Of a stretch of 52,152 nucleotides of DNA, positions 1 through 8,374 are shown in pieces. Source of the DNA: JABHCC01 sp964444375 (GTDB lineage Bacteria > Bacteroidota > Bacteroidia > Bacteroidales > UBA12481); assembly GCA_964444375.1 (NCBI GenBank), contig CAYUGX010000002.1, positions 1 to 52,152 on the forward strand, given 5' to 3'. A model generated the notes under the pieces. That model searched no databases and had not been told where the DNA came from. It saw only the letters and a list, made by a program, of their open reading frames with translations. The first letter of the stretch is position 1. Each line of letters starts with the position of its first letter. The translations under genes were made by a program, and so were the position numbers.

Positions 1-223
1 GCCCGAAATTCCGCGAAAGTGATACCCCGATAATCCGTGAATCGGCTTCAGCGGCCTCCTGAATCAATTCATAGGACTTATCTCGACTCCCATCATCTAC
101 CAAAATGATCTCCCAGGTCTTATCCAGCTGCTCCAATAATTCGGTCAAACGACTAATTAACTGAGGTATATTACCCTCCTCATTAAAAACCGGAATGGCC
201 AGGCTGAGTTCAGGATTCTTCAT
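1..223 (-). CDS. Family 2 glycosyltransferase, N-terminal part (partial)
   Basis: Reading leftward from an ATG at 223, the frame stays open to the window edge and gives 74 residues. They begin MKNPELSLAIPVFNEEGNIP, followed by the acidic motif ILVDDGSRDKS and then GVSLSRNFG. This is the GT-A nucleotide-sugar fold of family 2. The VDDGS aspartates normally bind the nucleotide-sugar and metal. The NEEGNIP and SRNFG segments resemble the DPM1/GtrB group, which uses undecaprenyl or dolichyl phosphate as acceptor. The rest of the catalytic domain and any C-terminal membrane helices lie outside the window, so the acceptor cannot be named. The family call is strong and the subfamily is inference. 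Confidence 0.85.
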   Translation of the reverse strand, partial: MKNPELSLAIPVFNEEGNIPQLISRLTELLEQLDKTWEIILVDDGSRDKSYELIQEAAEADSRIIGVSLSRNFG

Positions 224-262
224 ACGATCCAAAGATAATAAAAAAGCCACCCACCCCCACCC

Positions 263-277
263 AGCCAGAGGCTGGCT
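263..277. repeat. Short perfect hairpin in C-rich leader
   Basis: AGCCAG and CTGGCT form a 6-bp stem with a 3-nt loop. It lies in the C-rich stretch between the divergent glycosyltransferase (start 223) and the lipoprotein gene (start 373). The GAGGCTGGCT part recurs just downstream near 322-332. No U-tract follows, so it is not a convincing terminator. Its role is unknown. Confidence 0.3.
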
Positions 278-372
278 CCACACTCAACCCAAACTCCATG
301 CACGAATACAACCGCCCCGTCCGAGGCTGGCTTAATATCTTTATTCCTTATCTTCGCCCAAAACAAACGTAT

Positions 373-1269
373 ATGCTCCAAAGAAGCTATCTCCTCCCTC
401 TAGCCCTACTCCTAATCTTCACGTCATGCAAAAAAGAACCCCTTTTCATCGAACCAAGTATGGAGATCATTGGCTACTCCCTGCTTGAGTTTCCAGATGA
501 TTCGATACATCTTGAGATTGAGGTGCAGATCACCAACAATGATCATCGTACCGTTAACATCGACGAGATTGCTTACCAAATAAGCATTGAAGGTATCATG
601 GCTAAACCCGAGAAAGTGAAAATTTCCCAGGAGTTCTCCCCAGAAACTCCACTCATTCTCGATCTCCCACTCAGTGTCGCTACGCATGATGCACTGAGCT
701 TATTCAGCCAGATTGAGTCGGGTGAGGAATTGGCCTACCAGGTAACTGGGACCATTCATTTTGATGATCCAATACTCAAATTATTCGATATCCCCTTAAA
801 TGTGACTGGATCAGCTTCGGTTGATATCGGGTATGAAGATTTCTACACAGAACCAGAAGTAGAAATAAGCGACATTGAAGTAGATTTTACCCTGATCAAT
901 CTCACAACATATCAATTCGATTTTACGGTGACCCTGTCTGTAGTAAATGAAAATCCCTATGCCATTACTGTCGACGAGATGAACTATACGGTTGATATTG
1001 AAGGAATTGTGTCAGACCCAGGCAGGTATACTGATCTGAACTCAAGCCCCTTCTATATAGAGGCAGATCAAAGTGGATCATTACAGATTCCCATTGTTTT
1101 TACCCTCGCCTTAGCCGATGGCTTGGCGCTTATTAATGCCCTATCGGATGGCATCATTGCCTATGAGGTGGTTGGTGACTTGCATGTAATTGATGTCAGT
1201 GGGTTTCCCGTCGACATAACGATACCGTATACAAAATCGGGTGAATTTGAAATTATTGGCATGGAATGA
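373..1269 (+). CDS. Lipoprotein with two LEA14/WHy-like beta-sandwich domains
   Basis: The predicted protein has 298 residues. I prefer the ATG at 373 over the upstream ATG at 298 because it begins directly with a lipoprotein signal (MLQRSYLL, hydrophobic core, LIFTSC with the lipid Cys at about residue 19). The upstream extension lacks signal character. The mature part contains two similar segments, each with paired beta-strands of the type 'sitNpn...i.v..i.Y.i.ieG' (roughly residues 35-155 and 165-295). That is the pattern of LEA14/water-stress (WHy) domains. Such lipoproteins are common in Bacteroidota and have no assigned reaction. It stands alone, transcribed away from the glycosyltransferase. 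The domain call is by pattern only. Confidence 0.7.
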   Translation: MLQRSYLLPLALLLIFTSCKKEPLFIEPSMEIIGYSLLEFPDDSIHLEIEVQITNNDHRTVNIDEIAYQISIEGIMAKPEKVKISQEFSPETPLILDLPLSVATHDALSLFSQIESGEELAYQVTGTIHFDDPILKLFDIPLNVTGSASVDIGYEDFYTEPEVEISDIEVDFTLINLTTYQFDFTVTLSVVNENPYAITVDEMNYTVDIEGIVSDPGRYTDLNSSPFYIEADQSGSLQIPIVFTLALADGLALINALSDGIIAYEVVGDLHVIDVSGFPVDITIPYTKSGEFEIIGME

Positions 1270-1339
1270 AAATGGCAATAGTATTCATCTCAACGATAAA
1301 TAGCATACTTCCTGTACCACTCACTTAAATCACTACATT

Positions 1340-2722
1340 TTAAACTTCCCAACCTTTCCTGAATTCAGGCTTCAGGATGGCGTTTGCCACATCGTTGTCA
1401 GGAACAGTCATTGTCTTAGGATCCCAGGTAATTGTCTGCTCTCTGAGCAAGCCCGCGAGCACACCAAGAGACACCATCTCGGTTAAAGGTCCGCCATAAT
1501 TGAAATTAGAACTGGCAGCCTTACCGGTTTTACAGGCATTGATCCAATCGGCCTGATGTCCACCTTCAATTCTTGGAATAGTAGGTGTTGGATTCTCAAA
1601 TGTGTAGGAAGCATCAAAGGGGTGAAATTTCAAGCCACCTGCACCATGTGATCCATGACGTATAATACCTTTTTCGCTAACCAAAAATGCGCCATTACCA
1701 CCGAAATTCATTCCATGAAAGCGTTCATCCCAGGTCGGACGTATTCCGCCATCGTACGAGATTAATTTGACTGGGGGTTTATTTCCTCGTTTCGGGAACC
1801 AGTAGGTAATGATTGATGAGGTAGGAAATGAATCATATTGGACTTTTGGAAGTTGGTTTGTGGTAGCCGCCAGTACTTTTTCTGGACTACCTAAATCAAG
1901 TGCCCAGAATGCTGGGTCTAGGGTGTGACAACCAAAATCACCCAGTGCGCCGCAACCAAAATCGAGATAACCTCTCCATTTGAAAGGCAGATAATCGGGG
2001 TGGTACGGACGATCCATGGCAGGTCCCAACCAAAGGTCCCAATCCAGTTCTTTAGGAATTGGATAATCTCCGGTAGGTCTTTCAATACCATGAACAAATG
2101 AGACGGTTCCTCCACCAGCCGGACGGTCACACCAGGCATGAACTTCAGTGATGTCACCCACTAATCCTGCATCTACCCATTCGCACAATTGACGGATGGC
2201 TTCACTTGAATGGCCCTGATTACCCATTTGCGTTTGCACCCCGTATTCAGCGGCCAGTTCGGTCATCCGACGAGTTTCATATACTGAGTGGGCAAGTGGT
2301 TTTTCACAATAAACGTGCTTACCCAATTGAATGGCCATGGAGGCAATAACACCGTGGGTATGATCGGGTGTTGCAATCACAACAGCATCGATGTTTTTCT
2401 CTTTATCGAACATCCGTCTAAAATCCATGTACCGTTTAGCATTCGGAAACTCAGCAGCAGTTTTTAACTGATCTTCTCGCCAATCAGCATCACAAAGCGC
2501 TACGATGTTAACATCCAGGTCTTTGATGGCATTGATATTTGATTTACCACGGTGAGCGGCACCGACCACGGCTACGTTCAATTTATCAGAAGGCCAAACG
2601 AATTTTCTCACCGAACGATTATGTGCACGCATTTCATTGGTGCATGCAGCAGTTCCTAACAACAGGGTGCCGGCTGTACCCAGCGACATGGTTTTTACAA
2701 ATGATCGACGCGAGTTTTTCAT
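1340..2722 (-). CDS. Exported Gfo/Idh/MocA family oxidoreductase
   Basis: This 460-residue protein starts with a twin-arginine signal (SRRSFVKTMSLG) that also carries a lipobox-like LGTAAC (Cys27). It is therefore probably exported folded with its cofactor and perhaps lipidated. A Rossmann segment follows (NVAVVGAAHRGKSN, about 49-63), then the family's EKPLAHS motif (140-146) and GDFGCHTLDPAFW (about 261-273). These fit the NAD(P)-binding and substrate domains of Gfo/Idh/MocA dehydrogenases acting on sugars, including the Tat-exported group frequent in Bacteroidota. The length is normal for that group. Substrate unknown. Its place next to a glycan-degrading region suggests carbohydrate oxidation or epimerisation, which is inference. 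Confidence 0.88.
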   Translation of the reverse strand: MKNSRRSFVKTMSLGTAGTLLLGTAACTNEMRAHNRSVRKFVWPSDKLNVAVVGAAHRGKSNINAIKDLDVNIVALCDADWREDQLKTAAEFPNAKRYMDFRRMFDKEKNIDAVVIATPDHTHGVIASMAIQLGKHVYCEKPLAHSVYETRRMTELAAEYGVQTQMGNQGHSSEAIRQLCEWVDAGLVGDITEVHAWCDRPAGGGTVSFVHGIERPTGDYPIPKELDWDLWLGPAMDRPYHPDYLPFKWRGYLDFGCGALGDFGCHTLDPAFWALDLGSPEKVLAATTNQLPKVQYDSFPTSSIITYWFPKRGNKPPVKLISYDGGIRPTWDERFHGMNFGGNGAFLVSEKGIIRHGSHGAGGLKFHPFDASYTFENPTPTIPRIEGGHQADWINACKTGKAASSNFNYGGPLTEMVSLGVLAGLLREQTITWDPKTMTVPDNDVANAILKPEFRKGWEV

Positions 2723-2747
2723 GGCTTAAGTTTTTGCAAAATTTTAC

Positions 2748-2755
2748 TAAAGGTA
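2748..2755 (-). promoter_or_regulatory. Possible -7 element (TACCTTTA) of the oxidoreductase gene
   Basis: On the minus strand TACCTTTA lies 25 bp before the ATG at 2722. It matches the Bacteroidota -7 consensus TAnnTTTG at all but the last base. No good TTTG -33 partner is seen at the usual spacing, so the site is tentative. Confidence 0.25.
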
Positions 2756-2950
2756 GGCATTTGAGAAAGAAAAGTAGGTGCACAAATTGCGAATTTACCA
2801 CTCCTTCATTACTGCAAGAGTAAAATCGAATCGAAAATTTAGGTGTTGGATATTGGAATTTAGTCAACCTGCCTAAGCTTGAGTTTTGTAATGGACCTAA
2901 CCATTTTAAACGGGCTGAAACATTCTAATCTGCAAAGTGTTTCTAAAAGT

Positions 2951-3559
2951 ATGATGAAAAGACCATTAGTAGCACCAGCTTCTGCCAAGCAAGACAGTGA
3001 ACTGCAAGACCTTATCACATTTTACAACGAAACTCTGGGCTTTTGTCCGAACAGCATCATCACCATGTATCATCGTCCCGCCATTGCCAAAGCTTTTATT
3101 GCCATGAATAAAGCTGTGATGGAGAATCAAGGCAAGGTCAGCAGTGCACTAAAACGCATGATTGCTTACATCAGTAGTCATACGAGTGGATGCCAGTATT
3201 GTCAGGCTCATGCGATCCGGGCCGCCGAACGCTATGGGGCTGGACAAGATCAATTAAATCACATTTGGGAATACCGCACCCATCCGGCTTTTTCTGAAGC
3301 CGAGCGAGCTGCCCTCGATTTTGCGCTCCTGTCGTCATCTGTTCCAAATCAAGTCGATGATGAAATCGCTGAACGGCTGAGACAGCATTATACCGACGGT
3401 GAAATTGTTGAAATTACCGGAGTGGTAGCCTTGTTTGGCTTTTTAAACCGCTGGAACGATTCCATGGGAACTCAGATGGAAGATGGGGCAGTGGAATCAG
3501 GAGAGAAATATTTATCCCCTGCCGGATGGAGCCCAGGCAAGCACAATTACCGACAATAA
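2951..3559 (+). CDS. Carboxymuconolactone decarboxylase/AhpD-like (peroxidase-related) protein
   Basis: The protein is 202 residues from the ATG at 2951; an ATG at 2954 and upstream starts at 2879 or 2891 are also possible. The key motif is SGCQYCQAH, a CxxC followed by a nearby His, within helical sequence (VSSALKRMIAYISSHTSGCQYCQAHAI). This is the redox and proton-relay signature of the CMD/AhpD family, whose members act as alkylhydroperoxidase-type antioxidants. The all-alpha composition and the downstream 'GEIVEITGVVALFGFLNRWND' helix also fit. It starts about 230 bp from the divergent oxidoreductase and is followed by a small membrane protein 30 bp downstream, so the two may be cotranscribed. 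Substrate not determinable. Confidence 0.8.
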   Translation: MMKRPLVAPASAKQDSELQDLITFYNETLGFCPNSIITMYHRPAIAKAFIAMNKAVMENQGKVSSALKRMIAYISSHTSGCQYCQAHAIRAAERYGAGQDQLNHIWEYRTHPAFSEAERAALDFALLSSSVPNQVDDEIAERLRQHYTDGEIVEITGVVALFGFLNRWNDSMGTQMEDGAVESGEKYLSPAGWSPGKHNYRQ

Positions 3560-3589
3560 ATTGGTAAATTGGCTAGAAATTCCATACCC

Positions 3590-3958
3590 ATGAAAGATCC
3601 CCGTATAATTCTGACTGGCATTTGGATTGCCCTCATGCTGACCTACCTCCTTGGTGACGTATTGCGAATCTTTGCCGGACACTTTGAACCCGGAAAGATC
3701 GATGGTGTTGAAGCCACAAAATGGATGTGGCTCGGAATGGCCGCTATTATGCTGGTTCCAATTGTTATGATCTTGCTCACCCTGATTATCCCCTTCCCTG
3801 CAGTTCGAATTGTCTGCATTGTTGTCGCACTCTTGCTTTTTGTCTTCAATATTTTCGGACTCCCCTATAAAGGTGCCTATGATAATTTCTTAATCGTAGT
3901 TGGACTTCTCTTTAATTTACTAACCGTGTGGATCGCCTTGAAATGGACGGTTGAGTAA
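3590..3958 (+). CDS. Small four-helix membrane protein (DUF6326-like)
   Basis: The protein has 122 residues from the ATG at 3590. The in-frame upstream start at 3569 would add only seven residues. It shows four hydrophobic segments, with the opening MKDPRIILTGIWIALMLTYL followed by GDVLRIFAGH. The sequence style resembles DUF6326, a family of small integral membrane proteins without known function; I make that match from memory of the motif. It lies 30 bp after the AhpD-like gene on the same strand, so a two-gene transcript is likely. No catalytic residues are apparent. Confidence 0.6.
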   Translation: MKDPRIILTGIWIALMLTYLLGDVLRIFAGHFEPGKIDGVEATKWMWLGMAAIMLVPIVMILLTLIIPFPAVRIVCIVVALLLFVFNIFGLPYKGAYDNFLIVVGLLFNLLTVWIALKWTVE

Positions 3959-4028
3959 GATCAGAATAAAGAAGTCTAATCACCTGCCTCTTCTGCTGAT
4001 TTGTTAAATCAGTATCTCACGTTAGCAA

Positions 4029-4979
4029 CTATTCTTCTGGTGCATGAATGGAAACAATTACCTTACCTCGGGCGTGTCCCTGGCCTACATAATTCATGGC
4101 TTCTGCGGCTGCCTCAAATGGGAAGCGCTGTTCAATGAATGGTTTTAGATGACCATTGGCCAGCAATTGGGCTACAACTTCCAAATCTTTTGTGTTGGCT
4201 TTACCCGACAAAATCTTCATTTTTTTCCCCTTGAGCGAGAAGAGCCAGCCAAATAGCATAGACTTAAACAACTGGATCAATTTACCACCCACCATGACGC
4301 AGATTCCACCTGGATTTAGAATTCGCCGATAACCCAGCAGCGGATAATTTCCGTTGATCGCCACAACCAGATCGAATTGTGCACTGTTTCTGGTGAAATC
4401 ATCTTTTTTATAATCAATTACATGGTCCGCACCAGCCCTTTGTGCATACTCCACATTATTCGTACTGCAAACTGCTGTCACCTGGGTGTCATAGTATTTG
4501 GCAAGTTGCAAGGCAAATATGCCCACACTACCTGAACTACCCACAATTAAAACTTTATTACCTTTCTGCACTTGGCCTTTCTCACGAAGAGCTGCTAATG
4601 CAGTCGTTGCCGCAACAGGTAATGCAGCAGCGTCATCAAAAGATGTGTCAGGAGGTTTGATTGCTAAAGCATTTTCAGGGGCTACGGCATATTCAGCGAA
4701 GCCACCAAACCCACAATCAGCTAAATCTCCGAGTACTTCATCTCCTGGCTTAAACTGTGAGATTGTATCGCCGACAGCCTCAACGGTGCCAGAAATGGCC
4801 GATCCGAAGATTTTCTTTTTCGGAATCATGCCCAATTTCATCGACCGGTAGTCTGCAGCGTTAACCGATGCTGAATATATTTTAACCAATACCTCATTAG
4901 CCCCCGGTAAAGGTCTCTCCACATCTTTGACTTGAAGCTTTTGGGGTTGTTGCTTCTTGTTAAATACGAGTGCTTTCAT
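4029..4979 (-). CDS. NAD(P)-dependent quinone oxidoreductase/alcohol dehydrogenase (MDR superfamily)
   Basis: This 316-residue protein has a GroES-like N-terminal domain (VLVKIYSASVNAADYRSMKLG, GSAISGTVEAVG). The Rossmann domain contains KVLIVGSSGSVGIFALQLAKYY, a variant of the AxxGxxG motif, and ends with RGKVIVSIH. No structural zinc cysteine cluster is present, which points to the zinc-free quinone oxidoreductase branch of the medium-chain dehydrogenases. NADPH and a quinone or enal are the usual substrates of that branch. It is monocistronic and divergent from the sulfatase gene at 5104, with about 125 bp between them. The specific substrate is unknown. Confidence 0.88.
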   Translation of the reverse strand: MKALVFNKKQQPQKLQVKDVERPLPGANEVLVKIYSASVNAADYRSMKLGMIPKKKIFGSAISGTVEAVGDTISQFKPGDEVLGDLADCGFGGFAEYAVAPENALAIKPPDTSFDDAAALPVAATTALAALREKGQVQKGNKVLIVGSSGSVGIFALQLAKYYDTQVTAVCSTNNVEYAQRAGADHVIDYKKDDFTRNSAQFDLVVAINGNYPLLGYRRILNPGGICVMVGGKLIQLFKSMLFGWLFSLKGKKMKILSGKANTKDLEVVAQLLANGHLKPFIEQRFPFEAAAEAMNYVGQGHARGKVIVSIHAPEE

Positions 4980-5079
4980 TTAGATCAAATGACTAAATAT
5001 AGCGGAAAAGTTAGACAAAATAGTGTTCTGTTAATTTGTCAAGTGAATGGGTTAGTGGGAGCAATCAATAGATATTTCA

Positions 5080-5087
5080 TACTTTTG
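5080..5087 (+). promoter_or_regulatory. Candidate -7 promoter element for the sulfatase operon
   Basis: TACTTTTG matches the Bacteroidota -7 consensus TAnnTTTG exactly and lies 16 bp before the ATG at 5104, implying a short leader. No clear TTTG -33 box sits 17-21 bp upstream, so support is the single element plus its position. Confidence 0.45.
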
Positions 5088-5103
5088 AAGAAACCTGAAT
5101 CGC

Positions 5104-6447
5104 ATGAGAACAATACCCCTTTGCTTTGCACTTATTATGATGGCTTTTCTGCCTTCTTGTGTCACCGATACAAGTCCAGTTGAACAGCCCAACGTCGTTT
5201 TAATATTCGTCGACGACATGGGTTATGGCGATCTCGGATCATATGGGCATCCCCTGATAAAAACACCGAACCTCGATCAGATGGCGAACGATGGAATTCG
5301 CCTGACCTCATTTTATGTGGCTGCTTCAGTCTGTACGCCATCGAGAGCTGCTCTGCTTACAGGCAGGTATCCGAGTAGGCATCTCTTTTACAATCTAGGG
5401 CCCCGGTCAGAAAACGGTTTACCATTGGATGAGATTACCCTAGCGGATCTACTCGGAGAGGTTGGATATACTTCCATGGCTATTGGTAAATGGCATTTGG
5501 GACACAAAACTGACTACTTGCCAACCAGCCGTGGATTCGATCATTTCTTTGGTTTGGGATACAGCAACGATATGATGATTCCGTGGTGTCCATGGCTCGA
5601 TGAGTCTCATGAACTGTGGCTATATCGCGATACACTACCGATTGAGGAAATTGGCTATAATCAGGATGACCTGAGCAAACGCTTCACCCAGGAGGCAGTC
5701 AAATTCATTGAAGAAAATCAGGAAAATCCTTTCTTTCTATACCTGGCACACAGCATGCCGCACCTTCCCATCAGCACAAGCGATGAATTTAAAGGTACAT
5801 CCACTGCCGGCTTGTATGGTGATGTCATAGAAACACTCGATTGGAGCGCTGGAGAAATTCTAAATACGCTTGATAAACTTGACCTTAAAGACCAAACGCT
5901 GGTGATCTTTACCAGCGACAATGGTCCATGGCAAAATCTACCTGAACGCATGTTGCAACGTGGCGTTAAGCACTGGCATGGTGGCAATGCTGGACTCCTA
6001 AATGGAGCCAAGGCAACCAGTTATGAAGGCGGACAGCGTGTGCCGGCTATTTTGAGCTGGCCAAATACCATTCCGGCAGGTCAAACCAGTCATGAAGTCG
6101 TGACTTCAATGGATCTCTTCACCACCATTGCAAATACTTGTGGGGCAACATTGCCCGATGACCGAATCATAGATGGGAACGACGCTACACCTGTTTTAAT
6201 AGAAGGGGTGACATCCGAAACAGAAAATTTCTACTACTTATCAGGCAATAACCTGCATGCGATAAGGCATCGTGAATGGAAACTACGTGTGACAAGAGCC
6301 GACGGGATTCAATTGTTTAATTTGCATCTAGATCCCTCAGAAAAATACAACCGAGCCAATGAACTTCCTGAGAAAGTCGAATCTCTCTATCAGCTGATGA
6401 CAGAATTCTCAGAAAATGCTAAGGCTGCCGTAATCCCACTGAATTAA
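5104..6447 (+). CDS. S1-family sulfatase lipoprotein
   Basis: This 447-residue protein opens with a lipoprotein signal ending FLPSC (Cys19). Calcium-binding aspartates appear in FVDDMGYGD (37-38). The maturation motif C-T-P-S-R at 77-81 carries the Cys that a formylglycine-generating enzyme converts to formylglycine. Further active-site elements are IGKWHLGH (129-134), HSMPHLP (217-223) and TSDNGP (271-276). The family hydrolyses sulfate esters, here presumably on glycans at the cell envelope. It begins a likely operon with the heparinase-type gene 15 bp downstream. No formylglycine-generating enzyme gene lies in the window, so maturation must be supplied elsewhere. The sugar specificity cannot be read from the sequence. 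Confidence 0.93.
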   Translation: MRTIPLCFALIMMAFLPSCVTDTSPVEQPNVVLIFVDDMGYGDLGSYGHPLIKTPNLDQMANDGIRLTSFYVAASVCTPSRAALLTGRYPSRHLFYNLGPRSENGLPLDEITLADLLGEVGYTSMAIGKWHLGHKTDYLPTSRGFDHFFGLGYSNDMMIPWCPWLDESHELWLYRDTLPIEEIGYNQDDLSKRFTQEAVKFIEENQENPFFLYLAHSMPHLPISTSDEFKGTSTAGLYGDVIETLDWSAGEILNTLDKLDLKDQTLVIFTSDNGPWQNLPERMLQRGVKHWHGGNAGLLNGAKATSYEGGQRVPAILSWPNTIPAGQTSHEVVTSMDLFTTIANTCGATLPDDRIIDGNDATPVLIEGVTSETENFYYLSGNNLHAIRHREWKLRVTRADGIQLFNLHLDPSEKYNRANELPEKVESLYQLMTEFSENAKAAVIPLN

Positions 6448-6462
6448 ATTGGAGTATGCCTC

Positions 6463-8343
6463 ATGTTATCACCAAGCAATGCAAAGCTGATCCCGTTTAT
6501 ATCGCTATTACTGCTGCTAGGATGCAGTAATGATGAAAAGCAACATTCAGAATACTTGTTGGATAATCCAATGTCCGTATCGTACCTGGATAAACACCTG
6601 CAAGCTACCCAACCCAGACTGGTTAACTCACCTGATGTCTTAAAAAATCTGAAGCAGAAACTTGAATCAGATCCAGTTCTTATAAATGTATATGAGGCAA
6701 TTCACCAGCAGGCTCATGCAATCCTTGGGCAACCTCTATTAGAACGCAAGCAAATCGGTAGAAGACTTCTGTCGGTGTCCCGTGAAATGTTAAAAAGGAT
6801 AAACCTTCTGGGAACCGTTTATCTTATTGAGGAAGACCTAGCAATTCTCAGTCGAATCAATGAAGAACTGCTAGCAGTTTGTGCCTTCTCTGATTGGAAT
6901 CCATCGCATTTCCTTGATGTAGCCGAGATGGCTATGGCAGTAGCTTTGGCTCTTGATTGGACTGCAGGTCACCTGCCGGATGAAACCATTGCTACGGCCA
7001 AAGCAGCTCTCCTTGAGAAAGCCTTGTCCCCCAGCTGGCCCGAACAGGGTGGCGCTGACCACTGGTGGGTAAAATCGAATAACAATTGGAACCAGGTTTG
7101 TCATGGAGGCTTGATTGCGGCAGCTATCACTGTGGCTGAAGACGAGCCTGAGGTGGCAGCCAAAACCATCAGCAGGGCGCTCGAACATATGCCTAAAGCT
7201 TTAAGTGAATATGTGCCAGATGGAGTCTATCCCGAAGGACCAACATATTGGTCATACGGAACCAGTTTTTCAGTTATGACCATCGAAATGCTCCGCAGTG
7301 CGTTTGACCAAGACTTCGGAATCAGTGCATTTCCGGGATTTATGGAAAGTGCTGAATTTGTAGCCGTGACCAAGGCACCTTCTGGACTCTACTACAATTT
7401 TGCCGATTGTGGTGATCGGCCAAGCCAATCGGGCGATCCGATACTGGCCTGGTTTGCAGCGGAAACAGGAAATACCAACTACTTTGATGATGATTTATTC
7501 CTGTCTCCAGCTGAAGAGATGAGCTTGAGCCGCATATGCGGTGCTGCATTGATATGGATGGCCCGTTACGAACCAAGCAGGACTAGTGAATTACCTCATA
7601 GCTGGTTTGGTCAGGGAACAAACCCTATTGCGATATTTGCTGATCCTGAAGGTGATCGAGGATATTTTTTTGGTGCTAAGGGCGGAGCCGGTATACTCAA
7701 TCACGGCAATATGGATGGCGGATCATTCATATTTGAATTGGATGGAGTACGTTGGGTAGTGGATCCGGGTGTACAACCCTATCATGAACTCGAGAAAGAA
7801 GGATTTAATCTGTGGAGTAGCTGTCAGACATGCGATCGCTGGAAGTTGCTCACAAAGAATAATTTCGGACATAGCACCATTACGGTGAATGGAGAGTTGC
7901 ATGTGGTCGACGGTCATGCTGAGATGATTAATTCGGTCGCCGGTGACCAGCCTGAAGTGACCTTCGATTTATCACCAACCTTTGCCGGATTTGTTCAGAG
8001 CGCAAAGCGCACGTTCAAAAAAAACACCCCTGTTTCTCTGCTAATCGAAGATGAAATTGTTCCTTCACCTGAAACAAAAACAATCTGTTGGCAATTGCTC
8101 ACCACAGCAGCGGTTAAGCTTACGGATGATGGGGCAATTTTGAAAAAGGATGGACAGGAACTTCAAGTCCAAAACCTTTCGCATCCAGATATAACCCTTG
8201 CGATTATGGATCTCGATCCGCCTCCATTCAAATTGGATAAACGCATTGAAAACTTAAAAAGACTGGAACTGGTTTTGCAATCGGATCACCATGATTCAGA
8301 GGGAGTAACAATTCGTATTCGACTGCTTGGACAGCCCAATTGA
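6463..8343 (+). CDS. Heparinase II/III-family lipoprotein (polysaccharide lyase-like)
   Basis: The protein has 626 residues, with a lipoprotein signal ending LLLLGC (Cys21). The N-terminal helical toroid holds NNNWNQVCHGG (206-216) and DGVYPEGPTYWSYGT (253-267), hallmarks of the heparinase II/III fold with Asn and Tyr residues at the cleft. The C-terminal beta-sandwich carries NHGNMDGGSFIFELDGVRWVVDPG (414-436) and NFGHSTI with His470. Family members cleave uronic-acid-containing polysaccharides or oligosaccharides by beta-elimination. It lies 15 bp after the sulfatase, so desulfation and cleavage of the same substrate is a reasonable inference. The PL family (PL12, 15, 17 and 21 are all possible relatives) cannot be fixed by eye. 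Confidence 0.88.
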   Translation: MLSPSNAKLIPFISLLLLLGCSNDEKQHSEYLLDNPMSVSYLDKHLQATQPRLVNSPDVLKNLKQKLESDPVLINVYEAIHQQAHAILGQPLLERKQIGRRLLSVSREMLKRINLLGTVYLIEEDLAILSRINEELLAVCAFSDWNPSHFLDVAEMAMAVALALDWTAGHLPDETIATAKAALLEKALSPSWPEQGGADHWWVKSNNNWNQVCHGGLIAAAITVAEDEPEVAAKTISRALEHMPKALSEYVPDGVYPEGPTYWSYGTSFSVMTIEMLRSAFDQDFGISAFPGFMESAEFVAVTKAPSGLYYNFADCGDRPSQSGDPILAWFAAETGNTNYFDDDLFLSPAEEMSLSRICGAALIWMARYEPSRTSELPHSWFGQGTNPIAIFADPEGDRGYFFGAKGGAGILNHGNMDGGSFIFELDGVRWVVDPGVQPYHELEKEGFNLWSSCQTCDRWKLLTKNNFGHSTITVNGELHVVDGHAEMINSVAGDQPEVTFDLSPTFAGFVQSAKRTFKKNTPVSLLIEDEIVPSPETKTICWQLLTTAAVKLTDDGAILKKDGQELQVQNLSHPDITLAIMDLDPPPFKLDKRIENLKRLELVLQSDHHDSEGVTIRIRLLGQPN

Positions 8344-8358
8344 ACTGTACTAATTTTG
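8327..8358 (+). promoter_or_regulatory. Candidate Bacteroidota promoter (TTG-N21-TAATTTTG)
   Basis: TAATTTTG at 8351-8358 matches TAnnTTTG exactly and lies 16 bp before the ATG at 8375. A TTG at 8327-8329 sits 21 bp upstream as a -33-like box. The element overlaps the end of the heparinase gene, so the cytochrome-like gene may have its own start as well as operon read-through. Confidence 0.45.
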
Positions 8359-8374
8359 AAAAACACCCTTTCTT

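Noticed and set aside
263..277. Rho-independent terminator
   Set aside because: The hairpin has no U-tract and does not follow a stop codon in the right orientation.
4498..4851. 117-codon plus-strand frame within the quinone oxidoreductase gene
   Set aside because: It is the antisense of a well-supported gene and has no recognisable domain.
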